Part shown: positions 15,715 to 24,600 of the stretch, in pieces
Position numbering within the stretch: the stretch's first letter is position 1
Layout: each line of letters opens with the position of its first letter
The notes under the pieces: model-generated
The model's input: only the letters and a program-made list of their open reading frames with translations
What the model was told of the DNA's origin: nothing
Database searches by the model: none
Made by a program: the position numbers and the translations under genes
Source: JAVVFH01 sp032250585
GTDB lineage: Bacteria > Pseudomonadota > Gammaproteobacteria > Xanthomonadales > SZUA-36
DNA length: 29,046 nt
Assembly: GCA_032250585.1 (NCBI GenBank)
Contig: JAVVFH010000017.1
Location: 1 to 29,046 of the forward strand
Direction: 5' to 3'

Positions 15715-16068
15715 TTTTCGTTTGTTGTTGAAAGGCCTGTCTGCCGGAAGATACTCCCGCAGAACAGGCACCGCGGGCGGGCGAGATCCTGCTCGGAATG
15801 CGTCTGTCTATTGTCCTCTCGCCAGGCCCTGCGCTTCAACCCCGAATCGGCCGCATACGGTATCATGACGCGGTTGCGTACGACAGCAATCATCCCCTGC
15901 AACCCCGGTAAGTTGCCGTCCCGATTGAACAGGACCGGACGCTGACCGGACTCCATTCGCAGGCCCGCAAAGAAGCACGGCTCTGACCAGTGTTCGGGGT
16001 TTGGGTTACTTGGGGTTTGGGTTACTATGACGCCGGTCCGATTACACGGCGATCGACGGAGCACGAAG
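15715..16068. other. Divergent intergenic region between the RND operon and the M24 gene
   Basis: About 350 bp with no protein-coding gene that I can support. It should contain the RND promoter on the minus strand; TTGCTG and TGATAC, 18 bp apart and read leftward from about 15885 to 15856, are a weak candidate. Toward the M24 gene it contains the tandem G-rich repeat listed separately. Confidence 0.45.
15996..16026 (+). repeat. Tandem G-rich repeat, potential G-quadruplex, upstream of the M24 gene
   Basis: GGGGTTTGGGTTACT occurs twice (15996-16010 and 16012-16026), separated by a single T. The result is four G-runs (4, 3, 4 and 3 Gs) with loops of 3, 6 and 3 nt, which satisfies the usual intramolecular G-quadruplex pattern on the plus strand. 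It ends 42 nt before the chosen start codon, within the probable promoter or 5' leader. Confidence 0.85.
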
Positions 16069-17460
16069 ATGACAGAACCCGGATCCACGCGTCAGCTGCG
16101 CTGGCTTTTCATGCTGCTGGCCGGCATTTCGCTCGCATCGGCCGGCGTTGCCGACGGACCCGACGCGACACCTGGGTTCAGCCAGGGCCGCGAAGTGTCC
16201 GCGACACCGGCGGTTTTGCCGCTGCGGGAACGCCCGGCGGTCGAGAACCGGATGCTCATCGACCGGCTGGAAACCCTGCTGCCGAAATTGATGCGCGAGA
16301 CCGGCATCGACATGTGGCTGGTCCTGGCCCGCGAGTATGCCGAAGACCCGGTTTACTTCACGCTGGTGCCGCAACCTGCCCACGCTGCGCGCCGCACGAC
16401 CATGCTGATCTTCGATCTGCAGGACAACGGCTCGGTGGAGCGCCTGACGGTGAACCGCTACCCGCTGGGTGAGCCCTATACTTCGGCCTGGGCGGGCGGT
16501 GGGCTGGATGACCAGTGGCAAGCCCTGAGCGACCTGATTAAAGAACGCAACCCGCGGCGCATCGGAATCAACGTGTCGCGGAACTGGCCGGTGGCCGATG
16601 GCCTGACCCATGCCCTGCACCAGCGTCTTATGGAAGTGCTCGACGACGACCAGCAGCGAAAACTGGTGCCCGCCGAAGACCTGGTCGTCCGCTGGCTCGA
16701 ATCACGCAGTGCGATGGAATTGGCGGTTTATCCGCAGGTCGTTGCACTGGCGCGCAGCGTCATTGCGGAGGCGTTTTCAAACGCGGTGATCACGCCGGGG
16801 GTCACGACCACCGATGACGTGGCCTGGTTCATCGTCCAGCGTTTCAGTGAGCTGGAACTGCCGATCTGGTTTCAGCCGTATGTCAATTATCAACGCCGCG
16901 GCGGACAGTGCACTGCCGAGGACCCGTTCTGCGGCGACAACGGCATCATCATGCCGGGAGACGTGCTGCACACCGATGTCGGAATCTGTTACCTGAAACT
17001 GTGCACCGACACCCAGGAGATGGGCTATGTCCTGCGCGGCGGCGAGGCGGACGTCCCACCGGGCCTGGTTGCGGCGCTCGCCACCGGCAACCGCTGGCAG
17101 GATCTGCTGACCGGCGAGTTCAAAACCGGCCGCAGTGGCAACCGGATTTTCGAACGGGCGCTGCAAGCCAGTCGCGAGGCCGGAATCCAGGCCAGCATTT
17201 ACACCCACCCGGTAGGCATGTTCGGCCACGCCCCGGGGCCGGGCATGGGCATGTGGGACAAACAGGCCACGCTGCCGATTCTCGGTGCGCGACGCCTCTT
17301 TCCGAACACCGCCTATGCCATCGAAGGCAACATCAAGCAGGCGGTTCCCGAGTGGGATGACCTGTTGGTGGCCATCATGCTGGAGCAGAGCGCCTGGTTC
17401 GATGGCGAAAAAGTGATTTACCTGGCCGGCCGTCAGACCCGCTGGCACGTAATCCGCTAA
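16069..17460 (+). CDS. Exported M24-family metallopeptidase-like protein (Xaa-Pro aminopeptidase-like)
   Basis: 463-residue protein with the pita-bread fold of M24 peptidases preceded by a creatinase/prolidase-type N-terminal domain (DMWLVLAREYAEDPVYFT...). A signal peptide is visible (LRWLFMLLAGISLASAGVA), placing it in the periplasm or outside. All five metal-ligand positions can be traced: D303 (HTDVG), D314 (CTDTQEMGY), H387 (FGHAPGPGMG), E419 (AIEGNIKQ) and E439 (IMLEQSAWFDG). The first pair are 11 residues apart as in the family. The His region reads GHAPGPG rather than the usual GHGxG, so specificity may differ from true aminopeptidase P. ATG at 16069 has GGAG 8 nt upstream; an in-frame ATG at 16027 directly follows the G-rich repeat and would bury the signal peptide. 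Single gene, with a weak terminator after it. Confidence 0.85.
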   Translation: MTEPGSTRQLRWLFMLLAGISLASAGVADGPDATPGFSQGREVSATPAVLPLRERPAVENRMLIDRLETLLPKLMRETGIDMWLVLAREYAEDPVYFTLVPQPAHAARRTTMLIFDLQDNGSVERLTVNRYPLGEPYTSAWAGGGLDDQWQALSDLIKERNPRRIGINVSRNWPVADGLTHALHQRLMEVLDDDQQRKLVPAEDLVVRWLESRSAMELAVYPQVVALARSVIAEAFSNAVITPGVTTTDDVAWFIVQRFSELELPIWFQPYVNYQRRGGQCTAEDPFCGDNGIIMPGDVLHTDVGICYLKLCTDTQEMGYVLRGGEADVPPGLVAALATGNRWQDLLTGEFKTGRSGNRIFERALQASREAGIQASIYTHPVGMFGHAPGPGMGMWDKQATLPILGARRLFPNTAYAIEGNIKQAVPEWDDLLVAIMLEQSAWFDGEKVIYLAGRQTRWHVIR

Positions 17461-17509
17461 GCCGCGGCATCGTTGGCAGCCGTCGGGCGCCGTCGACGGT
17501 TTGTAACAG

Positions 17510-17531
17510 TTGCAAAGCTTTTTGCAATTTT
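17510..17531 (+). terminator. Weak AT-rich hairpin terminator after the M24 gene
   Basis: TTGCAAA-GCTT-TTTGCAA is a perfect 7-bp stem with a 4-nt loop, followed by TTTT, about 50 nt after the stop codon. The stem is AT-rich, so termination would be modest. It separates the M24 gene from the alpha-glucan operon. Confidence 0.5.
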
Positions 17532-17634
17532 CCGCTTTTTCGCGACGGCAGAGTCCGGCGCGGCAAAAATCATGCGCGCCGTAACCTGAGAATCCGGCAG
17601 ACAACGCTCCGATCAGCGAAAAAACGCAATCAAT

Positions 17635-17664
17635 CTGGCATGAATACTGCTTATTATTCATAAT
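17635..17664 (+). promoter_or_regulatory. Candidate promoter of the glgB-glgE-treS-glgX-treZ operon
   Basis: A sigma70 reading is CTGGCA (17635-17640), 18 bp, then CATAAT (17659-17664), matching 4/6 and 5/6 of the consensus. The same DNA also fits a sigma54 element: TGGCAT-N5-CTGCT, with GG at 17637-17638 and GC at 17649-17650 exactly 10 bp apart. The two readings are alternatives; the window shows no enhancer-binding protein gene. The site lies about 90-115 bp upstream of the glgB start, leaving a leader of roughly 80 nt. Confidence 0.5.
17640..17661. promoter_or_regulatory. Inverted repeat overlapping the glg operon promoter, possible operator
   Basis: ATGAATA (17640-17646) and TATTCAT (17655-17661) form a perfect 7-bp inverted repeat with an 8-bp spacer. 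The dyad covers the -35/-10 interval and part of the -10 box, where a bound dimeric regulator would block RNA polymerase. No regulator gene is adjacent, so the binding protein cannot be named. Confidence 0.45.
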
Positions 17665-17751
17665 CGGGGGCGTTTCGCGCGCACGCATCGGCTCACCCCG
17701 ATAAACCGGACATCTTTTCCACCTCGGCAGACAGTGACAACACCACGCAGC

Positions 17752-19698
17752 ATGAAACGAACAAGCAGCACGGTGCCGTCGCAACGCGGCACTGCCCGAA
17801 AAGCCTACAGCCGCCTCGGCGAACAGGATATCTACCTGTTCAAGGAAGGTACGCACACCCGACTCTATGAAAAACTGGGCGCGTTTCCCTGCGATGAACC
17901 GGCCGGCACCTGGTTTGCCGTGTGGGCTCCGAATGCCGAGGCCCTGTCGGTCATCGGGGATTTCAATGACTGGCAACCGGGGCTTCACCCGCTGCGCGCC
18001 CGTGAAGATGAATCGGGCATATGGGAGGGCTTCGTTCCCGATCTCGGGGCAGGCGCGCTGTATAAATATCACATCGAATCGCGCCTCAACGAATACAGCG
18101 CGGACAAAGGCGATCCGTTTTCGAGCGCCTGGGAAAACCCGCCCGGAACCTCATCGAGAATCTGGGACCTCAGCTACGACTGGGGTGACGGCGAATGGAT
18201 GGCCGGCCGAAGGTCCCGCAACGCGCTTGATCGGCCGATGTCCGTCTACGAAGTTCATCCCGGCTCCTGGCAAAAGGCGGCGGACGGAGGCTTCCTCGAC
18301 TACCGTGAACTGGCCCATCGCCTGGCGGACTATGTCACGGACATGGGCTTTACCCATGTCGAACTGATGCCGGTCATGGAACATCCGTTCTACGGCTCCT
18401 GGGGTTATCAATGTACCGGCTATTTTGCGCCGAGCGCGCGCTACGGAAGCCCGCAGGATTTCATGTACTTCGTCGATCACCTGCACCAGCGCGGCATCGG
18501 CGTGTTGCTGGACTGGGTGCCCTCGCATTTTCCCAGCGACCTTCACGGCCTCGCCTATTACGACGGTTCCCACCTGTACGAGCACGCCGACCCGCGCCAG
18601 GGCTTTCACCCCGAGTGGAAAAGCTACATTTTCAACTATAGCCGCCACGAGGTGCGCTGCTTTCTGGCCTCCAGCGCACACTTCTGGCTCGACCGTTATC
18701 ACGTCGACGGACTGCGCGTGGATGCCGTGGCCTCGATGCTCTACCTTGATTACGCCCGCCCCGAGGGCGAATGGATTCCCAACCGTTTTGGCGGCAACGA
18801 GAACCTCGAAGCGGTGGATTTTCTCCGCCATTTGAACGAATCGGTTTACCAGGCATACCCCGACGTGCAGTTGATCGCCGAGGAATCGACGGCCTGGCCG
18901 ATGGTCTCGCGGCCCACCTTTCTCGGCGGCCTGGGTTTCGGCCTGAAGTGGAATATGGGCTGGATGCACGACACCCTGAATTACCTGGCCCAGGACCCCG
19001 TCAACCGGAAGTATCATCACAACCAGCTGACCTTCAGCCTGATGTACGCGTTTTCGGAAAATTTCATGCTGCCCTTCTCGCACGACGAGGTGGTGCACGG
19101 CAAGGGCTCGCTGATCGGCAAGATGCCCGGCGACGACGCGCAAAAAGCGGCCAATCTGCGCCTGCTGCTGGGTTATATGTACGCCCACCCGGGCAAAAAG
19201 CTGCTGTTCATGGGCTGCGAGTTCGGCCAGTGGCAGGAGTGGGACCACGACAGCCCGCTGCGCTGGGACCAGGTGGAACACATGCCCCACGCGGGAATTC
19301 GCCATTGGGTCCGGGACCTGAATGCCGCCTACCGCGAAAAACCCGCCCTGTTCGAGCGCGACTTTGCGAACGAGGGCTTCGAATGGATCGACGTGCACGA
19401 CTGGGAAGAAAGCGTGATCAGTTTCCTGCGCAAGGGCGGCGACCCCGAACAGACCGTCTTCGTGGTCTGTAATTTCACCCCGGTGGTGCGCGACAACTAC
19501 CGGCTGGGCGTGCCCCGGCGCGGTGCCTGGCGCGAAGTGCTAAACAGTGATGCGCGCTATTACGGCGGCAGCGGCATCGGCAACTTCGGCGAAGTCGAGA
19601 CCGCGCCGATACCGATGCACGGGCGCTACCAGTCCATCGTCCTGACGCTGCCGCCGCTCGGCATCCTGTTTCTCGAACCCGTGGAGGACCGCGCGTGA
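17752..19698 (+). CDS. glgB: 1,4-alpha-glucan branching enzyme GlgB (GH13)
   Basis: 648-residue branching enzyme that cuts alpha-1,4 glucan chains and re-attaches them as alpha-1,6 branches in the cytoplasm. It has a CBM48 domain (GTWFAVWAPNAEALSVIGDFNDW, near residue 55), then the GH13 barrel with MSVYEVHPGSW. Catalytic residues are D324 (DGLRVDAVASMLY), E377 (IAEESTAWP) and D445 (FSHDEVVHGKGSL). Their spacing of 53 and 68 residues equals that of E. coli GlgB (D405, E458, D526). The enzyme is about 80 residues shorter than E. coli GlgB before the active site, so the extra first N-terminal domain is missing. ATG 17752 (MKRTSSTVPSQ) is preferred over GTG 17734; neither has a strong ribosome site. 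It is first in the operon and its stop overlaps glgE as GTGA. In this setting it branches glucan made by GlgE. Confidence 0.96.
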   Translation: MKRTSSTVPSQRGTARKAYSRLGEQDIYLFKEGTHTRLYEKLGAFPCDEPAGTWFAVWAPNAEALSVIGDFNDWQPGLHPLRAREDESGIWEGFVPDLGAGALYKYHIESRLNEYSADKGDPFSSAWENPPGTSSRIWDLSYDWGDGEWMAGRRSRNALDRPMSVYEVHPGSWQKAADGGFLDYRELAHRLADYVTDMGFTHVELMPVMEHPFYGSWGYQCTGYFAPSARYGSPQDFMYFVDHLHQRGIGVLLDWVPSHFPSDLHGLAYYDGSHLYEHADPRQGFHPEWKSYIFNYSRHEVRCFLASSAHFWLDRYHVDGLRVDAVASMLYLDYARPEGEWIPNRFGGNENLEAVDFLRHLNESVYQAYPDVQLIAEESTAWPMVSRPTFLGGLGFGLKWNMGWMHDTLNYLAQDPVNRKYHHNQLTFSLMYAFSENFMLPFSHDEVVHGKGSLIGKMPGDDAQKAANLRLLLGYMYAHPGKKLLFMGCEFGQWQEWDHDSPLRWDQVEHMPHAGIRHWVRDLNAAYREKPALFERDFANEGFEWIDVHDWEESVISFLRKGGDPEQTVFVVCNFTPVVRDNYRLGVPRRGAWREVLNSDARYYGGSGIGNFGEVETAPIPMHGRYQSIVLTLPPLGILFLEPVEDRA

Positions 19699-21677
19699 CC
19701 GCCGCGCCCGGCAAAGACATCGAAGGGCGTCAACGCGTTGTCATCGAAAAGCTGCGGCCGGCGTCGGACTGCGGCCGCTTCCCGGTCAAGCGGATCGTCG
19801 CTGAGCGCATGACAGTAGAAGCCGACGTATTCACCGACGGCCACGACCAGATCCAGGCGGTCGTGAAGTACCGCACACGCGCTCAGCGCCGCTGGCGCGA
19901 AGTACCCATGGTCCCGCTGGGCAACGACCGCTGGCAGGGACAATTCACGGTCGAGGAGATCGACCGCTACTGCTACACGGTCAGTGCCTGGGTCGACCCC
20001 TTCCTGACCTGGCGCTCGGAGCTGACGCGCCGCAGCGGGGCAGCCGATATCCGCCTTGCGCTCGAGCTCGGTTCGCAACAGGTGCAGCAAGCCGCGGCGC
20101 GCGCCAGGCCCGTGGATGCGCGACGCCTGAGCCACTGGGCGGAACGCCTCGCAGGCGATGGCGACCTGGAAGCGCGGCGGGCCCTGGCACTGGACAGCGA
20201 CCTGCTGGAGCTGATGCTGCGGCACGCGGACCGCTCCTTCGCCAGCGAGTACGCGCCCGTGCAGGAGGTGACCGTCGAACGCGAACGGGCGCGTTACGGG
20301 GCCTGGTATGAACTGTTCCCCCGCTCTTTCGGCGGTTTGCGCGGCGCCGCGGAAAAGCTCAGCTACGTCAGTGAAATGGGTTTCGACGTGATCTACCTGC
20401 CGCCCATTCATCCGATCGGCAGCAGCCAGCGCAAAGGACCCAACAACGCGCTGGCGGCCGGCCCGGACGACCCGGGTAGCCCCTGGGCGATTGGCAGCCC
20501 CGATGGCGGCCACAAGTCGATCCATCCGGAGCTGGGCACCGAGGCGGATTTCGATGCCTTCATCGCGACCGCGGCCCGGCTTGATCTGGAAGTGGCGCTG
20601 GACATCGCCTTCCAGTGCTCACCGGACCATCCCTACGTACGCGAGCACCCTGAATGGTTCTCCTGGCGTCCGGACGGGACGGTGCAGTACGCCGAGAACC
20701 CACCGAAAAAATACCAGGACATCTACCCCTTCAATTTCGAAACGGACGATTGGCAGGCGCTGTGGCGCGAACTCCTCAGCGTGTTCCTGCACTGGGCCGA
20801 GCGCGGCGTGCGGATCTTCCGCGTCGACAACCCGCACACCAAGCCCTTTCCCTTCTGGGAGTGGGTCATCGCGGAGGTGCGCCACCGCCATCCGGATACC
20901 ATTTTTCTGGCTGAGGCCTTCACCCGCCCACGGGTCATGCACCGCCTGGCGAAACTCGGCTTCAGCCAGTCCTACACCTACTTCACCTGGCGCAATACCA
21001 AGCCGGAACTCACCGATTACGCGCTGGAACTGGCGCACACCGAGGGCAGTGAATACTTCCGCCCCAACCTGTGGCCCAACACTCCCGACATCCTGAGCGA
21101 ATACCTGCAATTCGGCGGTCGGCCGGCCTTTATCACGCGGCTGGTACTGGCAGCGACGCTGAGCGCCAGTTATGGAATCTACGGGCCGGCCTTCGAACTG
21201 GGTGAAAGCGAGCCGCGCGAACCCGGCAGCGAGGAATACCTCGATTCCGAGAAGTACCAGCTGCGCGAATGGGACCTGGAGCGCCCGGAGAGCCTGCGCG
21301 ACCTCATCGCGCGCGTGAACCGTATCCGCCGCGACAATCCGGCGCTGCACCTGAACCGCAATCTCCGCTTTCACGAGATCGATAACGAACAATTGGTCTG
21401 TTACAGCAAGGCGACCGAGGACGAAGACAACGTCGTGCTGGTCGTCGTGAACCTCGATCCGCACCATCGCCAGGGTGGCTGGCTGACACTCTCACTGAAC
21501 GCGCTGGGCCTGACCGGGGACGAGCCCTTCCAGATGCATGACCAACTGGGCAACCTGCGGCTGTTGTGGCACGGCGCCCACAATTACATCGATCTAGATC
21601 CCGGCATCTCGCCGGCCCATATCTTCCGGCTGCGGCGGCACCTGCGGACCGAGCGCGATTTTGCCTACTACATGTGA
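19695..21677 (+). CDS. glgE: GlgE, alpha-1,4-glucan:maltose-1-phosphate maltosyltransferase (GH13_3)
   Basis: 660-residue cytoplasmic enzyme that transfers maltosyl units from alpha-maltose-1-phosphate to the non-reducing end of alpha-1,4-glucan. Diagnostic motifs are present: YGAWYELFPRSFGG at the barrel start, GHKSIHPELGT, the nucleophile D378 in FRVDNPHTKPFPFWEW, the acid/base E407 in FLAEAFTRP, and D465 in PNLWPNTPDIL. The 29-residue D-to-E spacing equals that of Streptomyces GlgE (D394, E423). An N-terminal helical insertion (residues ~100-190) and beta domain precede the barrel as usual. Length is typical. GTG start at 19695 overlaps the glgB stop by 4 nt. The next gene provides its substrate through the maltokinase domain, so the operon encodes the GlgE route rather than GlgC/GlgA synthesis. 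Confidence 0.96.
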   Translation: MTAAPGKDIEGRQRVVIEKLRPASDCGRFPVKRIVAERMTVEADVFTDGHDQIQAVVKYRTRAQRRWREVPMVPLGNDRWQGQFTVEEIDRYCYTVSAWVDPFLTWRSELTRRSGAADIRLALELGSQQVQQAAARARPVDARRLSHWAERLAGDGDLEARRALALDSDLLELMLRHADRSFASEYAPVQEVTVERERARYGAWYELFPRSFGGLRGAAEKLSYVSEMGFDVIYLPPIHPIGSSQRKGPNNALAAGPDDPGSPWAIGSPDGGHKSIHPELGTEADFDAFIATAARLDLEVALDIAFQCSPDHPYVREHPEWFSWRPDGTVQYAENPPKKYQDIYPFNFETDDWQALWRELLSVFLHWAERGVRIFRVDNPHTKPFPFWEWVIAEVRHRHPDTIFLAEAFTRPRVMHRLAKLGFSQSYTYFTWRNTKPELTDYALELAHTEGSEYFRPNLWPNTPDILSEYLQFGGRPAFITRLVLAATLSASYGIYGPAFELGESEPREPGSEEYLDSEKYQLREWDLERPESLRDLIARVNRIRRDNPALHLNRNLRFHEIDNEQLVCYSKATEDEDNVVLVVVNLDPHHRQGGWLTLSLNALGLTGDEPFQMHDQLGNLRLLWHGAHNYIDLDPGISPAHIFRLRRHLRTERDFAYYM

Positions 21678-24600
21678 TGGCGGCAGAAACGAAAAACAGC
21701 AGCGCTTCCCCGACCCCGGAATCCGATCCGCTGTGGTACAAGGATGCCATCGTCTATCAATTGCACGTCAAGACCTTCATGGACAGCAACGACGACGGCA
21801 TCGGCGATTTTCGCGGTCTGATCCAGAAGCTCGATTACATCGCCGACCTGGGCGTCAACGTGATCTGGCTGCTGCCGTTCTATCCCTCGCCGATGCGCGA
21901 CGACGGCTACGACATCGCCGATTACCAGAAAATCAATCCGGCGTTCGGCACGCGCCGCGAATTCCGCCAACTGATCCGCGAGGCGCATCGCCGCGGGCTG
22001 CGCGTGATCACGGAACTGGTGATTAATCACACCTCCGACCAGCACCCCTGGTTCCAGGCCGCCCGGCGTGCGCCGCCGGGTTCGGCGAAACGTAATTACT
22101 ACGTCTGGAGCGATTCCGACACCCGATATGCCGGTACGCGTGTCATCTTCACCGACACCGAAACCTCCAACTGGGCCTGGGATCCGGTCGCCAAGCAGTA
22201 TTACTGGCATCGCTTCTTTTCGCACCAGCCCGACCTGAATTTCGATAACCCGGCGGTGATCAAGGCGATCATCCGCGCGATGCGCTTCTGGCTCGACATG
22301 GGCGTCGACGGCATGCGCCTGGATGCCATTCCCTACCTCTGCGAGCGCGAAGGCACGAACAACGAGAACCTGCCCGAAACCCACGCCGTGCTGAAGCACC
22401 TGCGCTCGGTGGTTGACGAGCATTACGACAACCGGATGTTCCTCGCCGAAGCCAACCAGTGGCCGGAAGACGTACTCGACTACTTCGGCGACGGCGATGA
22501 GTGTCACGTCGCCTATCATTTTCCGCTGATGCCGAGGATGTACATGTCGCTCGCCCAGGAGGACCGCCATCCGATCCTCGAGATACTGGAGCAGACCCCG
22601 GCGATTCCCGATTCCTGCCAATGGGCGATTTTCCTGCGCAACCACGACGAACTGACCCTGGAGATGGTCACCGACGCGGAGCGCGATTACATGTACGAGA
22701 CCTACGCGAGCGATCCCCGCGCCCGCATCAACGTCGGCATCCGGCGGCGGCTGGCGCCGCTGATGGACAACGACATCGGCCGGATCAAGCTGTTGAAAAG
22801 CCTGCTGATGTCGATGCCCGGCTCACCGATCCTCTATTACGGCGATGAACTGGGCATGGGCGACAACATCTTTCTCGGTGACCGCAACGGCGTGCGCACG
22901 CCGATGCAGTGGTCGCCCGACCGCAACGCCGGTTTTTCGCGGGCCGACCCCCAGCAGCTTTACCTGCCGCCGATCATGGACCCGATTTACGGCTACGAGG
23001 CGGTCAACGCCGAGGCGCAAGCGCGCGACGCCTCCTCGCTGCTGAACTGGACCCGCCGGCTGATCGCGGTGCGCAAAAACTCGCCCGCCTTCGGGCGCGG
23101 CAGCCTGAGCCTGCTGCGGCCGGGTAACCGCCGCGTACTCGCCTACCTTCGCGAATACGAGGACGAAACGATATTGTGCGTGGCCAATCTTGCCGCCACC
23201 GCGCAGCCAGTGGAACTCGACCTGTCCCGTTTCAAGGGTGCGATCCCGGTCGACCTGATGGGTCGCACGCCTTTTCCGCCGATCGGCGATCTGCCTTATC
23301 TGCTGACGCTGGCCGGCCACGGCTTTCTCTGGTTTCGACTCTCCTCCGAGGCCGAAATACCCGACTGGCACGTCGAAACGCTGCCCCGCAGCGACCTGAT
23401 CACGCTGGTCGTCGGCGACGGCTGGCAGGCTTTCTTTCCGGAGCAGCAGCCCCGCGAACGCCGGCAGCTTTCCGCCAGCATGCTCAACCGCCTGACCACC
23501 AGCGCGCTGCCCGCCTACCTGCGGTCACGGCGCTGGTTCGCGGCCAAAAGCGCGGACATCCGCGCGGTCGAAATCAGCCGCCGCGTCGCGTGGGCGACCG
23601 GGGCAGACAGCTACCTGCTGCATTGGGTCCGCGTCAGTTCCGAGGACGGCAGCGAACAGACCTATTTCATGCCGCTGGCCATGACCTGGGGCAACGATCA
23701 CGAAGAGCCCGTACGCGAAGTGCTGGGCAATGCCATCGCCCGGGTCCGTGACCGTGCCCGCGTCGGCGTGCTGTATGAAGCCTTTCATAATGCCAACTTC
23801 TGCCGAACGCTGGTCGCCGCCATTGCGCGCGGCCAGGAAATTCCTTTGCCCGAAGGCTGTTTGCGCTTCATCACCACCCGCGCCGGCGCGCAGATACTCG
23901 GCGAGATCGGGCCGGCTGCCGAACTGCAAATACCGCCGGGCGAGAGCAGCAACACCATTGTTTTTCTCGACGAACGGGTATTCCTGAAGATCAATCGCCG
24001 CACTGCAGACGGGCCCAACCCCGAACTCGAGATCAGCCGCTTTCTGACGGAACATACCCGGTTTCGCCACTTTCCCCGGCTGGCCGGGGCCGTGGAATAC
24101 GATGATGGCGAAACCCGCAGCGTGATCGCCCTCGCCCAGGAATTCCGGCACAGTCAGGGCGATGGCTGGGATCACATCACCCATTACCTGCAGCGCTTTT
24201 TGGACGACGCCAAGCTGCGGCCGGACGAGATGACGAGTGGGGCCCTGGATCAGGCGCATGCCGGCAACGAAGCGCTGCTGGGCACGCTCGGACGCCGCAG
24301 CGGCGAACTGCACGTAGCGCTGGCCACGGCCGGCATCGACCCGGCGTTCGACCCCGAACCCATCACCCCCGAAGACCTGCGGCAGTGGCGTGAAACGGTG
24401 CAGCGTGAGGCGGATCAGACCCTTGACATGCTGAGCGTCTGCCAGGGGCGGCTGCCCGAAGGCGCACAAGCGCAGGCGACGTCGCTGCTGGGCCACCGGG
24501 CACAAATCGTGCAATGGCTGCAAGACTGCTGTCCGGCCCGACTGCAGGGCCTCAAGACGCGCTATCACGGCGACTTCCACCTCGGCCAGGTATTGATCGC

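Noticed and set aside
16777..18072. 431-codon minus-strand open frame spanning the M24-glgB intergenic region
   Set aside because: It crosses two real genes and the glg promoter region, has mixed composition and no motif.
21566..21676. N-terminal extension of the TreS frame
   Set aside because: It lies inside the end of glgE and reads as Arg-rich shadow sequence; the TGATG junction at 21675-21679 gives the natural start.
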